Below, piece by piece: positions 1 to 9,386 of a stretch of DNA of 50,626 bases. The translations under genes and the position numbers were made by a program. This DNA comes from Thiogranum sp. (GTDB lineage: Bacteria; Pseudomonadota; Gammaproteobacteria; DSM-19610): positions 1-50,626 of the forward strand of contig JAGXGS010000057.1 in the NCBI GenBank assembly GCA_024636585.1. The letters run 5' to 3'. How positions within the stretch are numbered: position 1 is the first letter of the stretch; every line of letters begins with the position of its first letter. Below the pieces are notes generated by a model. It worked only from the letters and a program-made list of their open reading frames with translations. It was not told where the DNA came from and did no database searches.

Positions 1-82
1 CGCACTGTCGCTGTTAGTCGACATTGCGCCCACCAGGCTCCTGTTGGACAATAGCCCGCTCTAGACAGCTTGCGGCGTCCCG

Positions 83-853
83 GTGAACCAGACGATTATT
101 TATGAACAGCCACTGAACGAGCGCATACGGACGTTTTTGCGCCTCGAGTTCCTGTTCGCCCAGGCTACTCACCATTTGCACCAGTCGAGTCAATGGGATA
201 GCCGCAGCACCCTGGCTGGAATGCTGGATATATTGAGCATTTTCGGGCGCACGGACCTGAAGACTGAAGTATTGAAGGAACTCGAGCGCAGTGCCGCGAT
301 TCTGACGCGCCTCAAAGCGAATCAGGGTATCGATCAGGCCCACCTGCAGAGCATCCTTTCCGATCTCGAGACAGTCTCCGCCAAACTTCATAAAACAAGT
401 GGTCCAGTCGGCGCCGATCTCAAGAAGCACGAATTTCTCTCCAGTATTCAACAGCGCTCGGCAATCCCGGGCGGGACCTGCGACTTTGATCTGCCCGCCT
501 ACCACTTCTGGTTGCAACAACCCGCACAGGAGCGGACACGCGATCTGGCCAGCTGGCTCGGCCGCTTCGAAGCAATTGCCGAAGCTATTCAGTTAATTTT
601 GAAGCTGATACGGCAGAGTGCCACGCTCAAGGCGGTGACCGCACAAAATGGCTTTTTCCAGAAAACACTGGATCCCAGCCATCCATGCCAGCTGGTGAGG
701 GTCGCCGTGGACCGGGCTGTTCCATACTATGCTGAGATCAGTGGCGGTCGTCATCGCTTTACGGTGCGGTTTATGGAATCAGGCAAGGTAGATGGTCATA
801 CCAGACAGGCAACCTGTGACATTGCGTTCGAGCTGGGCTGTTGTGCGCTTTGA
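83..853 (+). CDS. zapD: Cell division protein ZapD (YacF family)
   Basis: The protein (256 aa) is a cytoplasmic FtsZ-associated factor; in E. coli ZapD binds the FtsZ C-terminal tail and bundles filaments. The N-terminus (YEQPLNERIRTFLRLEFLF, about residues 7-25) matches the ZapD family start, and length agrees with the roughly 250 aa of known members. The start is a GTG: an in-frame stop lies at 62-64 and no other start codon follows it. No clear Shine-Dalgarno is visible. Bases 1-82 probably hold the end of an upstream gene, but too little is present to name it (coaE is the usual neighbour). yacG follows 33 bp downstream on the same strand, the enterobacterial zapD-yacG order. Family assignment is firm; function is inferred from E. 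coli. Confidence 0.93.
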   Translation: MNQTIIYEQPLNERIRTFLRLEFLFAQATHHLHQSSQWDSRSTLAGMLDILSIFGRTDLKTEVLKELERSAAILTRLKANQGIDQAHLQSILSDLETVSAKLHKTSGPVGADLKKHEFLSSIQQRSAIPGGTCDFDLPAYHFWLQQPAQERTRDLASWLGRFEAIAEAIQLILKLIRQSATLKAVTAQNGFFQKTLDPSHPCQLVRVAVDRAVPYYAEISGGRHRFTVRFMESGKVDGHTRQATCDIAFELGCCAL

Positions 854-886
854 GGGTCCAGCGACGGCTGATCAGGCAATTATCAG

Positions 887-1075
887 ATGAACAGTGATGA
901 GCACCCGGAAAAAATCGTCAACTGCCCGACCTGTCGGAAACCGGTAGTGTGGAGTCCGGATAATCCCTGGCGCCCATTCTGCTGCGAACGCTGCAAATTG
1001 ATCGATCTTGGTGAATGGTTTGAAGAACGCCACCGGATTCCCGATCAGGAACCTCCAGAAGAAGATCCGCACTGA
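887..1075 (+). CDS. yacG: DNA gyrase inhibitor YacG, zinc-binding
   Basis: A 62 aa zinc protein of the YacG family. Four zinc ligands are visible as C13-x2-C16 and C32-x3-C36, followed by the conserved stretch [10 protein letters not shown]. In E. coli YacG binds GyrB and inhibits DNA binding by gyrase; that role is known for the family and inferred here. The acidic, proline-rich C-terminus is normal for the family. It lies 33 bp after zapD, probably co-transcribed, and converges on the lipoprotein gene with only 12 bp between stops, with no obvious terminator between them. Confidence 0.93.
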   Translation: MNSDEHPEKIVNCPTCRKPVVWSPDNPWRPFCCERCKLIDLGEWFEERHRIPDQEPPEEDPH

Positions 1076-1087
1076 ACCCTGACGCAG

Positions 1088-1528
1088 CTACTTTTCCAGG
1101 CTGAACGGTATATCCACGCGCGTTCGGGCCTCACGAGACACCAGTTCAAATTGCGCTATCCAGTCGGAGCGTCCTGACATACAGACCGGCAGCGTCACAT
1201 CCGCTCGCCAGCTGCGATCATTCTGCGACACCAGACCATAACGGCTCATCCCCATATCCATATCCGCCATCACGAACTCGACAGCAATGGCTGTGAGTGC
1301 CGCATCATCAGAAATACTGACCCGCACAGGGAAAGGCCGCAGCGCACGCGGCTCCGGCCCGATTAGAAAATCGACTGAAAAATCGTTTATAGCGACACTA
1401 CATCCCGGCGCCACATCACAGGACGTATCCACTGGCAACGATATTGACGCCGCCTGTTGATCGGGCTGCCGATCACAGGCCGTCAGCAGCCACAGCGCCA
1501 TCAGAAAACTAGCTGCGATACTCCGCAT
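1088..1528 (-). CDS. Putative small lipoprotein, function unknown
   Basis: A 146 aa protein starting MRSIAASF with a short hydrophobic signal and a lipobox LLTAC, lipidated Cys at residue 18. Asp follows the Cys, which in E. coli retains lipoproteins in the inner membrane. The mature part has two nearby cysteines (SCDVAPGC), a Met-rich stretch MADMDMGMSRYGL and beta-type composition; the MDMGMxR pattern recalls YtkA/FixH-like domains, but I do not claim homology. The ATG at 1528 is preferred over an upstream start at 1582 because it places the signal peptide at the N-terminus. It overlaps the end of argJ by 20 bp in another frame, so it is likely translated from the argJ message. Function unknown. 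Confidence 0.75.
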   Translation of the reverse strand: MRSIAASFLMALWLLTACDRQPDQQAASISLPVDTSCDVAPGCSVAINDFSVDFLIGPEPRALRPFPVRVSISDDAALTAIAVEFVMADMDMGMSRYGLVSQNDRSWRADVTLPVCMSGRSDWIAQFELVSREARTRVDIPFSLEK

Positions 1529-2726
1529 TGATCTTGACGTATTCGTGAGACAAATCGCAGGTCCACACAGTTTCACAGGCACTGCCCCGGCCCAACCTCA
1601 CCCGAATCAGGATTTCTTCCTGGCTCATCACCCGCTGCCCCGCTTCTTCCCGGTAGTCTGGATCACGACCGCCCCCGCGCACGATCCAGACATCGTCGAG
1701 CGCGATATCTACACAATGTGTATCCAGATCCTTTATACCGGCTCGGCCAATGGCGGCGAGAATGCGCCCCCAGTTCGGATCGCTGGCAAACAAGGCTGTC
1801 TTTATCAACGGAGAATGTGCGATCGTATAGCCGACGCGCAGACATTCCTCGCTATCGACCCCGTCTTCGATTCGAATCGTCACGAACTTGGTCGCCCCTT
1901 CGGCATCGCGCACAATCAGCTGGGCAAGCTCTCGGCAAACCTCGTTCACCGCTGCACTGAATAACTTGAAAGCCGGCTGGTCAAGCGACAACATTGGCAT
2001 TTGCGCAGCACCGGACGCCATGAGCACGCATGCGTCATTGGTCGAGGTGTCGCCATCGACGGTAATGCGATTAAATGACTGCTCTACCGCTTCATCGAGA
2101 CAAACTTGCAGAGATTCTGGATCGACGTTCGCGTCAGTGGCGATATAGGCGAGCATGGTCGCCATATCAGGCCTGATCATACCTGAGCCTTTGGCGATCC
2201 CCGTTATAACAACCTGCTGCCCCGCCAGATCTATTACCCGTGAAACTCCTTTTGGGACAGTGTCGGTCGTCATAATGGTCCGCGCTGCTGTCGCCCAGCC
2301 ATCTTCAGATAAGCCGTTGATCGCTTTTTCCAGCACCGCCTCAATCCGCTCGACCGGCAGAGGCTCGCCGATAACACCAGTTGAAAATGGCAGCACCTGT
2401 TCCGTCGCACAGCCGGCTTTCTGCGCAAGCTCTCCACAGCTGTGTCTGGCCGCCGCAACGCCCGGATCTCCGGTACCCGCGTTAGCATTCCCGCTGTTGA
2501 TCAAAAGGTAGCGAGGTCTGGAGATGGCCAGATGCTGCTTTGCCACTATCACAGGCGCTGCACAAAAAGCGTTGCGAGTGAATACCGCGGCACACTGGCT
2601 GCCTTCGGCCAACTCGACGAGCAACAGGTCATCACGCCCTTTATAGCGGATGCCTGCTGCAGCCGAGGCGAGCTTTACGCCTGGCACGGGCACCAGATCC
2701 GGTAGCTCGGGACAGGCTACTGGCAT
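1509..2726 (-). CDS. argJ: Bifunctional ornithine acetyltransferase / N-acetylglutamate synthase
   Basis: ArgJ (405 aa) transfers the acetyl group of N-acetylornithine to glutamate, and in bifunctional forms also acetylates glutamate from acetyl-CoA, in cytoplasmic arginine synthesis. The family self-cleaves before a Thr nucleophile in an A-T-M-L motif; here KGSGMIRPDMATML places it at Ala189-Thr190. The N-terminus (VPGVKLASAAAGIRYKG) and the length are normal. The secA-argJ adjacency is also seen in Pseudomonas. It starts 49 bp downstream of the secA stop on the same strand. Whether it is mono- or bifunctional cannot be told from sequence alone. Confidence 0.96.
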   Translation of the reverse strand: MPVACPELPDLVPVPGVKLASAAAGIRYKGRDDLLLVELAEGSQCAAVFTRNAFCAAPVIVAKQHLAISRPRYLLINSGNANAGTGDPGVAAARHSCGELAQKAGCATEQVLPFSTGVIGEPLPVERIEAVLEKAINGLSEDGWATAARTIMTTDTVPKGVSRVIDLAGQQVVITGIAKGSGMIRPDMATMLAYIATDANVDPESLQVCLDEAVEQSFNRITVDGDTSTNDACVLMASGAAQMPMLSLDQPAFKLFSAAVNEVCRELAQLIVRDAEGATKFVTIRIEDGVDSEECLRVGYTIAHSPLIKTALFASDPNWGRILAAIGRAGIKDLDTHCVDIALDDVWIVRGGGRDPDYREEAGQRVMSQEEILIRVRLGRGSACETVWTCDLSHEYVKINAEYRS

Positions 2727-2775
2727 TGTTTGCCTGCGGAAAACAGAATCCAGCGACTGCTCATAAACCCGCCGA

Positions 2776-5484
2776 TCAAGTCAGCTTGCCATGACATTGC
2801 TTGAATTTCTTACCCGATCCACAGGGACAAGGCTCATTGCGGCCTACTTTTCGGCCATCCCTTACGAAAGGCTGGGCATGTTCGGCATTCTCATCTTCAG
2901 CTTGCGCAGACTCACTTTGTAGCGGATCGACCTGGTCGTGCCGGTACTCTACTTTCGCATTGCTGCGGCGCTGCTCTTCGACTGCTGCGACGTCGGATTC
3001 AGCGCGTATCTGCACCCTGGAAAGGATATTCACCACTTCCAGCTTGACCCGATCCAGAAGACTGGTGAACATTTCGAAAGCTTCACGCTTGTACTCCTGC
3101 TTGGGATTCTTCTGGGCATAGCCGCGCAGATGGATGCCCTTACGCAGATAATCCATTGCCGCCAGATGCTCTTTCCAGGTCTGGTCCAGCACCTGCAACA
3201 TGATCGCCTTTTCAAAATGGCGCATGGTTTCGGGGCCTGTCTGCTGCTCTTTCTGATCGTAGGCTTTTTCTATTTCTTCAAGAATTCGCTCACGCAAGGT
3301 CTCTTCATGCAGGTTGTCATCTGCATCCAGCCAGCCCTGGATATCCAGCTTGCACGCGAACTCGGTTTCGATGGCATCCGTCAGCTCCGGTACCCGCCAC
3401 TGCTCTTCGAGGCTTCCCGGCGGAATGAAATCGGTAATGACATTATCGACAATATCCGCACGTATGGCTTTAACGGTGTCGGACACATCGTCTGTGGCCA
3501 TCAACTCATTACGCTGCTCATAGATGACCTTGCGCTGATCGTTAGCCACATCGTCAAACTCGAGCAGGGTTTTGCGGATATTGAAGTTGTGCCCTTCCAC
3601 CTTGCGCTGCGCATTTTCAATTGCTTTGCTCACCCAGGGATGCTCGATCGCTTCACCTTCCTGCATGCCGAGTTTCTGCATCAGACCGGAGACGCGCTCA
3701 GAGGCGAAAATGCGCATCAGGCTGTCTTCGAGGGACAGATAGAACCTGCTGGATCCAGGATCACCCTGGCGTCCCGCGCGTCCGCGCAACTGGTTATCGA
3801 CGCGCCGCGACTCGTGACGCTCGGTACCGACAATGTGCAGGCCGCCTGCATCCAGAACTTCCTGATGCCGCTTTTGCCACTCTTTGGTCAAGCGCGCCAC
3901 GGTGTGTTCGTCAGGATCGTCCAGCGTCGCCAACTCTGCTTCCAGACTCCCGCCAAGCACGATATCCGTACCGCGGCCTGCCATATTGGTAGCGATGGTC
4001 ACGGCGCCCGGACTTCCCGCCTGCGCAATAATATGCGCCTCGCGCTCGTGCTGCTTGGCGTTGAGCACTTCATGATCAACCTTGTTTTCGCGCAGCTTCT
4101 TTGCCAGGTATTCCGATGTTTCAATCGACGTGGTGCCGACCAGCACCGGCTGCCCACGCTTTTTACAGTCGCGAATATCTTCAATGACGGCGTCGAACTT
4201 TTCCGGCACCGTGAGGAAGACGAGGTCTCCGAAGTCTTTCCTGATGGTTGGCTGGTTGGGTGGAATAACAACCACTTCAAGTCCATAAATCTGCTGAAAT
4301 TCAGCGGCCTCGGTATCTGCGGTACCGGTCATGCCGGACAGCTTGCTGTAGAGTCTGAAATAGTTCTGGAAGGTGATCGACGCAAGGGTCTGATTCTCAT
4401 TCTGGATGCTGACGCCTTCCTTGGCTTCGATCGCCTGGTGCAGGCCTTCGGACCAGCGCCGCCCCGGCATGGTACGACCGGTAAACTCATCGACGATAAC
4501 GATCTGGTTATCCTGAACGATATATTCGACGTCTTTGTGGTACAGCACATGCGCCCGTAGCGCCGCGTTCAGATGGTGAATCAGCGGCAAATTAGCTGCG
4601 TCATACAGACTCTGGCCCTTTTGCAACAGACCCTCTTTTTCCAGCAGGTCCTCAATGTGCTGGTGACCCTGTTCAGTGAGATGAATCTGCTTTTGCTTTT
4701 CATCGATACTGTAGTCGCCCGGCCCTTCTTCCTCTTCCTGCCTGGCAAGCGTAGGAATCAATTTGTTCATCACCTGATACAGATCGGTATTGTCGTCAGT
4801 GGAACCGGAAATGATCAGCGGTGTGCGCGCTTCGTCGATCAGGATGGAGTCGACTTCGTCGACCACTGCGGCATTCAGTTCCCGCTGAACCTTGTCTTCC
4901 TTGCGGAAGGCCATGTTGTCGCGCAGATAATCAAACCCGAACTCGTTGTTGGTGCCGTAGGTGATATCAGCGTTGTACGCCTGTTTCTTTTCGTCGGCAC
5001 TCATGCCGGCCACCACAACTCCGGTGGAAAGCCCCAGGAATTCATATAACTTACCCATCCAGGCAGCATCGCGCCTCGCCAGGTAATCATTGACAGTGAC
5101 GACATGGACGCCATTGCCGGAAAGCGCATTCAGGTAACAGAACAAGGTGGCTACCAGGGTTTTTCCTTCACCGGTGCGCATCTCGGCGATTTTCCCCTCG
5201 TGCAGCACCATGCCGCCGACCAGCTGCACGTCGAAGTGCCGCATCCCAAGAGATCGCCGTGCACCTTCACGCACGACCGCGAAAGCTTCGGGAAGCAGTT
5301 GATCAAGCGTCTCACCCTGCTCATAACGGCTACGGAGGTCGCCTGTCTTCGCGCGCAGCTGGGCGTCGCTGAGCGGTTCCAGGTCCGGCTCCAGGGCATT
5401 TATCTTGTTAACGATTTTGGAAAGGCGTTTGAGGGTCCGGTCGTTTCGGCTACCGAAAACCCTGCGAATCAGTGAAGTAACCAT
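2776..5484 (-). CDS. secA: Preprotein translocase ATPase SecA
   Basis: SecA (902 aa, E. coli 901) is the ATPase that drives unfolded preproteins through SecYEG; secY is also in this window. Visible features are Walker A GEGKT at 105-109, the DEVDS helicase-type Walker B ([19 protein letters not shown]), the GTGTAD- and [10 protein letters not shown]-type motifs, and a C-terminal zinc/SecB-binding motif C-x-C-x8-C-H ([14 protein letters not shown]). The ATG at 5484 matches the family N-terminus. The M23 peptidase gene lies 132 bp upstream; that gap carries a weak TATCAT -10-like element but no convincing -35. No SecM-type arrest peptide gene is seen upstream. Confidence 0.98.
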   Translation of the reverse strand: MVTSLIRRVFGSRNDRTLKRLSKIVNKINALEPDLEPLSDAQLRAKTGDLRSRYEQGETLDQLLPEAFAVVREGARRSLGMRHFDVQLVGGMVLHEGKIAEMRTGEGKTLVATLFCYLNALSGNGVHVVTVNDYLARRDAAWMGKLYEFLGLSTGVVVAGMSADEKKQAYNADITYGTNNEFGFDYLRDNMAFRKEDKVQRELNAAVVDEVDSILIDEARTPLIISGSTDDNTDLYQVMNKLIPTLARQEEEEGPGDYSIDEKQKQIHLTEQGHQHIEDLLEKEGLLQKGQSLYDAANLPLIHHLNAALRAHVLYHKDVEYIVQDNQIVIVDEFTGRTMPGRRWSEGLHQAIEAKEGVSIQNENQTLASITFQNYFRLYSKLSGMTGTADTEAAEFQQIYGLEVVVIPPNQPTIRKDFGDLVFLTVPEKFDAVIEDIRDCKKRGQPVLVGTTSIETSEYLAKKLRENKVDHEVLNAKQHEREAHIIAQAGSPGAVTIATNMAGRGTDIVLGGSLEAELATLDDPDEHTVARLTKEWQKRHQEVLDAGGLHIVGTERHESRRVDNQLRGRAGRQGDPGSSRFYLSLEDSLMRIFASERVSGLMQKLGMQEGEAIEHPWVSKAIENAQRKVEGHNFNIRKTLLEFDDVANDQRKVIYEQRNELMATDDVSDTVKAIRADIVDNVITDFIPPGSLEEQWRVPELTDAIETEFACKLDIQGWLDADDNLHEETLRERILEEIEKAYDQKEQQTGPETMRHFEKAIMLQVLDQTWKEHLAAMDYLRKGIHLRGYAQKNPKQEYKREAFEMFTSLLDRVKLEVVNILSRVQIRAESDVAAVEEQRRSNAKVEYRHDQVDPLQSESAQAEDENAEHAQPFVRDGRKVGRNEPCPCGSGKKFKQCHGKLT

Positions 5485-5616
5485 AATTTATCTAGGTAAC
5501 GCTCGAATTCGGTTCGGGAGGATGAATGCAAAATGATACCGCATAACGGCGGCGCCGGCAGAGTTTATCTGTCGCTTAAGGCGACATTGTTTTTCTTGCG
5601 GATTCTGGAAGAGGCT

Positions 5617-6549
5617 CTAGCGACTGGCACTGACAAATTTGGTCGGATTCATCTGCTTTCCGGACTTCAGCACTTCATAATGGACATGCGGTCCGGTCGA
5701 CCGTCCGCTGGAGCCCATAAGCGCGATAACATGCCCCGGCTCCACTTTGTCACCCTGCTTGACGAGAATCTCGTCGCAATGACCGTAGCGGGTGGAATAC
5801 CCATTTCCGTGGTTGATTTCCACCAGATTCCCATAGCCGTACCGGGATCCGGCCCAGGTCACCAGCCCGGCTGCAGTAGCGATGACGTTGTCACCAGATT
5901 TTCCAGCAAAATCAACCCCTTTATGCATCGCTCTGCGCCCATTGAACGGGTCGGCACGCATCCCGTAGTAAGATGACAGCCAGCCTTTTTCGACCGGTCT
6001 GCCGGCCGGCGAGCCTGCGTCGCTCAGCTTGCGCTCGCTGATAATCTGTCCCAGCAGTTCCAGCTGCTGCGAGCGATCCTCAAGCTGGGCGGCCAGATCG
6101 TCCAGCGCCTTGATGAAATCAGCCGCATTGAGCTGTTCGCCCTCGACCGGATCAGACGGACCACCCTGTGCAGGTATCTGGTCGAAATTGAATTCGGATT
6201 TTTCCAGTTGCCCCATCTCTGTCAACCGCTGGCCCAGCGCTTCCACCCTAAGCATCTGCGCCTGCATCTGACCCAGCCGCACCGCCAGCGCATCCAGGTG
6301 GTTCTGCGCCTGCCCCCGCGCCAGCTCCAGTTCCTGTTTCTGTTCCTGCACTGCGCGCTGCCACTCGGGCTTTACCGTCTCCGGCGGCGCTGCCCCGACG
6401 GCCATAAGCGGAGCGAAGTAATAACCCGCGGCCACCGCACCTGCTAGTATGCCGAACAAAATCGCAAAGGCTGGTATCCAGACAATGGGCCGGTTCAGCG
6501 GAATACTGCCGGATTTGCCATAGCTCGTGGTATAGAGTAAAAATTTCAT
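5617..6549 (-). CDS. Membrane-anchored M23 (LytM-type) metallopeptidase
   Basis: A 310 aa envelope protein: short cytoplasmic N-terminus, one membrane segment at about 23-48, a coiled-coil-prone region at about 60-170, and a C-terminal M23 domain at about 195-305. Zinc and catalytic residues are intact: H209-x3-D213, H257 in YGH, and H288-x-H290 in the HVHYE motif. This predicts an active peptidoglycan endopeptidase or a divisome/amidase activator of the MepM/EnvC class; intact ligands favour activity. It sits between dciA and secA, as in Pseudomonas-type gene order. Its start is only 25 bp from the divergent dciA start, so the two promoters must overlap each other or the genes. Confidence 0.92.
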   Translation of the reverse strand: MKFLLYTTSYGKSGSIPLNRPIVWIPAFAILFGILAGAVAAGYYFAPLMAVGAAPPETVKPEWQRAVQEQKQELELARGQAQNHLDALAVRLGQMQAQMLRVEALGQRLTEMGQLEKSEFNFDQIPAQGGPSDPVEGEQLNAADFIKALDDLAAQLEDRSQQLELLGQIISERKLSDAGSPAGRPVEKGWLSSYYGMRADPFNGRRAMHKGVDFAGKSGDNVIATAAGLVTWAGSRYGYGNLVEINHGNGYSTRYGHCDEILVKQGDKVEPGHVIALMGSSGRSTGPHVHYEVLKSGKQMNPTKFVSASR

Positions 6550-6574
6550 ATCATTTACTTATCGGTTCGATAGT

Positions 6575-7024
6575 TTGAAACATGTGCCCCATAATAAAAC
6601 GGCCACCTGCGCCCAGCTCCTGAAAAATGCAGCGGTCCCGTTACTTGAACGGGCGCGGAAGCTGTCGCGCCTGGAACAGGCTGTGTTGCAACTATTACCT
6701 GAAAACCTCGCGGTCCATTGTAGAGTTCTCAACCTGAAAAATGAAACCTTGATCCTTAGTGCTGACTCTTCGGCATGGGCGGCACGCCTTCGATTTGCCG
6801 AGCCCGCCCTTATAAAGCAATTACAGTGCCAGTTTCCGGGGCTGGTGCGATCAACGCAGGTTCGCATTCAACCAGTATCCATTGAAGCGCCGCCAAAAAA
6901 ACGGCAGGAATTCACACTTTCCATGAAAAGCGGTGACCTTCTTGCCGGTACCGCCCAGGACATTGATCATCCGGAGCTTCAGGAAGCGCTGTACCGTTTA
7001 GCGGCGAAGGCGCGGGATATCTAA
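6575..7024 (+). CDS. dciA: DciA (DUF721) replicative helicase operator
   Basis: A 149 aa DUF721 protein. DciA proteins load the replicative DnaB helicase in bacteria lacking DnaC/DnaI; here the role is inferred from family and synteny. The N-terminal region has the family's KH-like character (CRVLNLKNETLILSADSSAWAARLRF, about 49-75: beta strands followed by the W-A-x-x-L-R motif). The C-terminal third is basic and looks disordered. The start is TTG at 6575 or GTG at 6584 (preferred codon uncertain; neither has a clear ribosome binding site). It converges with lpxC with 16 bp between stops. It is the only plus-strand gene between yacG and uvrA. Confidence 0.85.
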   Translation: MKHVPHNKTATCAQLLKNAAVPLLERARKLSRLEQAVLQLLPENLAVHCRVLNLKNETLILSADSSAWAARLRFAEPALIKQLQCQFPGLVRSTQVRIQPVSIEAPPKKRQEFTLSMKSGDLLAGTAQDIDHPELQEALYRLAAKARDI

Positions 7025-7040
7025 AGGTTTGACTGGATTA

Positions 7041-7955
7041 TCAGGCAGATGCGAACTGCGGGCGCCTCAGCCACTGAGGCGTATCAACGGGATCCTGGAA
7101 GGTCACGATTTCCCAGGCATCCTGATGGGCAACCAGCTCGCATAGCAGCCGGTTATTCAATGAGTGGCCGGATTTATGTCCGGTAAATGCGCCGATCAGA
7201 CTGTAGCCGAGCAAGTACAGGTCTCCGACTGCATCGAGCACCTTGTGTTTTACGAACTCATTTTCGTAGCGCAAACCATCTTCGTTGACCACCCGGTAAT
7301 CATCGAGCACCACCGCATTGTCCAGGCTACCGCCCAGCGCCAGGTTGCGCTCCCGCAGCTTCTCGATATCGCGCATGAATCCAAAAGTTCTGGCACGACT
7401 GATTTCACGGACGAACGATGTTTTGCCAAAGTCGATTTCCGATTGACCGCAGCTGCCCCGGAACAGGGGGTGATTAAACTCGATAGTGAAGCCGACTTTG
7501 AAACCCTGGAAGGGTGTGAAGCGCGCCCATTTATCCTCGTCCTTAACCTCTACGGGACGCAATATTCGCAAGAACCGTTTCGCAACCGGCTGTGTTTCGA
7601 TACCGGCGGACTGAATGAGAAACACGAACGGCCCCGCACTTCCATCCATGATAGGCACCTCTGCCGCACTCAGTTCGACGATGGCGTTATCGATGCCCAG
7701 ACCTGAGAAAGCGGAAAGCAGGTGCTCCACCGTTGCAATCCGCACATTGCCGCTGATGAGGCTGGTGGATAGCTGGGTATCACCGACATTATCGAGTGAA
7801 GCCGCTATATCGACCGGCGGCTCAAGGTCGGTGCGTCGAAACAGGATGCCGGTATTCGCAGGCGCCGGTCGCATGGTCAGGCTGACCTGCTCGCCGCTGT
7901 GCAGTCCGACGCCTTTGGCGCGGATCACGTTCCTTAACGTTGTTTGACAAATCAT
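7041..7955 (-). CDS. lpxC: UDP-3-O-acyl-N-acetylglucosamine deacetylase
   Basis: LpxC (304 aa, E. coli 305) is the zinc deacetylase that commits UDP-3-O-acyl-GlcNAc to lipid A. The zinc ligands H78, H237 and D241 and the catalytic H264 are all present, each one residue before its E. coli counterpart. The N-terminus ([20 protein letters not shown]) fixes the ATG at 7955. It follows ftsZ with a 244 bp spacer that contains a plausible promoter of its own. Its presence implies an LPS outer membrane. The C-terminal tail differs from the E. coli FtsH degron, so turnover control may differ. Confidence 0.98.
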   Translation of the reverse strand: MICQTTLRNVIRAKGVGLHSGEQVSLTMRPAPANTGILFRRTDLEPPVDIAASLDNVGDTQLSTSLISGNVRIATVEHLLSAFSGLGIDNAIVELSAAEVPIMDGSAGPFVFLIQSAGIETQPVAKRFLRILRPVEVKDEDKWARFTPFQGFKVGFTIEFNHPLFRGSCGQSEIDFGKTSFVREISRARTFGFMRDIEKLRERNLALGGSLDNAVVLDDYRVVNEDGLRYENEFVKHKVLDAVGDLYLLGYSLIGAFTGHKSGHSLNNRLLCELVAHQDAWEIVTFQDPVDTPQWLRRPQFASA

Positions 7956-8038
7956 TGTGTCAGCAGACTCGTGGAAGATCGACTCGATGGTTCAGACTCA
8001 TGTCGATCGGGTCATTTTCTGGTTTTGGCCTCGATCCG

Positions 8039-8068
8039 ATTATGCCAGCCACGACAAGCAATCAGCAA
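8039..8068 (-). promoter_or_regulatory. Candidate lpxC promoter
   Basis: In the ftsZ-lpxC spacer, reading the minus strand: TTGCTG at 8063-8068, an 18 bp spacer, then CATAAT at 8039-8044, preceded by TGG as in an extended -10. The predicted start is about 75 bp before lpxC. In E. coli lpxC also has its own promoter downstream of ftsZ. Matched by eye only. Confidence 0.4.
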
Positions 8069-8171
8069 CGCTGTTGCCGCTTTATTCAGCCGCAACGCCG
8101 CCGCCTCCGGCTATGTGCCAGAGTTCCGTCGCTTGATCGCTTCCTGCAAACGCCAGGAAATGCTGATCTTG

Positions 8172-8193
8172 CTGCCGCCCTGTCGGGCGGCAG
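8172..8193 (-). repeat. Perfect stem-loop just after ftsZ
   Basis: CTGCCGCCC and GGGCGGCAG form a 9 bp GC-rich stem with a 4 nt loop, starting 6 bases past the ftsZ stop. No U-tract follows on the minus strand, so it is more likely an mRNA 3'-end stabiliser or pause site than a full terminator at the end of the dcw transcript. Confidence 0.6.
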
Positions 8194-8199
8194 GAGTCA

Positions 8200-9351
8200 T
8201 CAGTCAGCCTGCCGACGCAAGAATGCCGGGATATCAAGGTAATCAAGATCATCGGTCGGCGCAGGCACCGGCCTCGAATCTCCCGCTGCACGCTGCTTGC
8301 GAATGACCGCCGGCCGGTCCAGTTCCGCATAATTCACTTCGCCGCTGCGCTTGCGTTGCACCAGCTGCACTGGCTTTTCCTCGACCTTTTCAACGTGTCC
8401 GCCGAGACCCGTCGCAACCACAGTCACACGCAGTTCGTCCTTCATATCCGGATCAATTACAGTTCCCACTACCACCGTTGCATCCTTGGACGCGAACTCT
8501 TTGATGGTATTACCGACTTCCTCGAACTCACCAATGGACAGATCCATGCCGGCGGTGACGTTGACCAGAATACCGCGCGCGCCCATCAGATCGATATCTT
8601 CCAGCAACGGACTGTGCACTGCCGCTTCGGCCGCTTCACGTGCACGATCTTCGCCGGAAGCCGAACCTGAACCCATCATCGCCATGCCCATTTCCGACAT
8701 AACTGTACGCACGTCAGCGAAATCGACGTTGATCAGGCCTGGCCGTGTAATCAGTTCCGCAATACCCTGTACCGCACCCTGCAACACGTTATTGGCTGCC
8801 TTGAACGCACTCAGCAGGCTCATGTCCTTGCCGAGCACCGACAGCAGCTTGCCGTTCGGAATGGTGATCAACGAGTCGACATACTGACCCAGTTCGGCAA
8901 GTCCTCGCTCCGCCACCGCCAGACGCTTCGCACCCTCGAAAGGAAACGGTTTGGTGACAACCGCAACAGTGAGGATGCCCAGCTCCTTGGCCACCTGTGC
9001 GACAACTGGCGCACCACCGGTACCGGTACCGCCGCCCATACCGGCAGTGATGAACAACATATCGGAACCTTCGATAACTTCACAGATACGGTCACGATCT
9101 TCCATGGCAGCCTGGCGACCGATATCCGGATTGGCGCCCGCGCCAAGCCCTTTGGTCACGCTGTTACCGAGTTGCAACGTCGTGCGCGAGTGCATGCTCT
9201 GCAAAGCCTGCGCATCGGTATTTGCGCAGATGAATTCCACGCCCTCGATCTGCGCGTCCACCATGTGCTGCACTGCGTTACCGCCACCGCCACCGACGCC
9301 GATGACTTTGATGACCGCGTTCTGACTGTATGAGTCCATTAATTCAAACAT
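8200..9351 (-). CDS. ftsZ: Cell division GTPase FtsZ
   Basis: FtsZ (383 aa) is the tubulin-like GTPase that forms the Z ring. The tubulin signature GGGTGTG is at 106-112, the T7 synergy loop [11 protein letters not shown] has D210 and D213, and the C-terminal peptide [15 protein letters not shown] that recruits FtsA, ZipA and ZapD is intact. A good Shine-Dalgarno (GAGGAG) precedes the ATG at 9351. It is the last division gene of the cluster, 35 bp after ftsA, and is followed by a stable stem-loop and lpxC. Confidence 0.99.
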   Translation of the reverse strand: MFELMDSYSQNAVIKVIGVGGGGGNAVQHMVDAQIEGVEFICANTDAQALQSMHSRTTLQLGNSVTKGLGAGANPDIGRQAAMEDRDRICEVIEGSDMLFITAGMGGGTGTGGAPVVAQVAKELGILTVAVVTKPFPFEGAKRLAVAERGLAELGQYVDSLITIPNGKLLSVLGKDMSLLSAFKAANNVLQGAVQGIAELITRPGLINVDFADVRTVMSEMGMAMMGSGSASGEDRAREAAEAAVHSPLLEDIDLMGARGILVNVTAGMDLSIGEFEEVGNTIKEFASKDATVVVGTVIDPDMKDELRVTVVATGLGGHVEKVEEKPVQLVQRKRSGEVNYAELDRPAVIRKQRAAGDSRPVPAPTDDLDYLDIPAFLRRQAD

Positions 9352-9386
9352 GCAATTTCTCCTCTCTCTAATTCAATGATCAACGA

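Noticed and set aside
1-82. End of coaE before zapD
   Set aside because: All three plus frames hit stops within 64 bases and none gives a recognisable CoaE tail, so I did not annotate it.
2938-4560. 540-codon plus-strand frame opposite secA
   Set aside because: It is a shadow of secA: no recognisable domain, and the minus-strand product is a complete SecA.
5570-5597. Plus-strand terminator-like hairpin (TGTCGC/GCGACA then T-rich) in the M23-secA gap
   Set aside because: No plus-strand gene lies upstream, the stem is only 6 bp, and it has no U-tract on the coding strand; probably chance.
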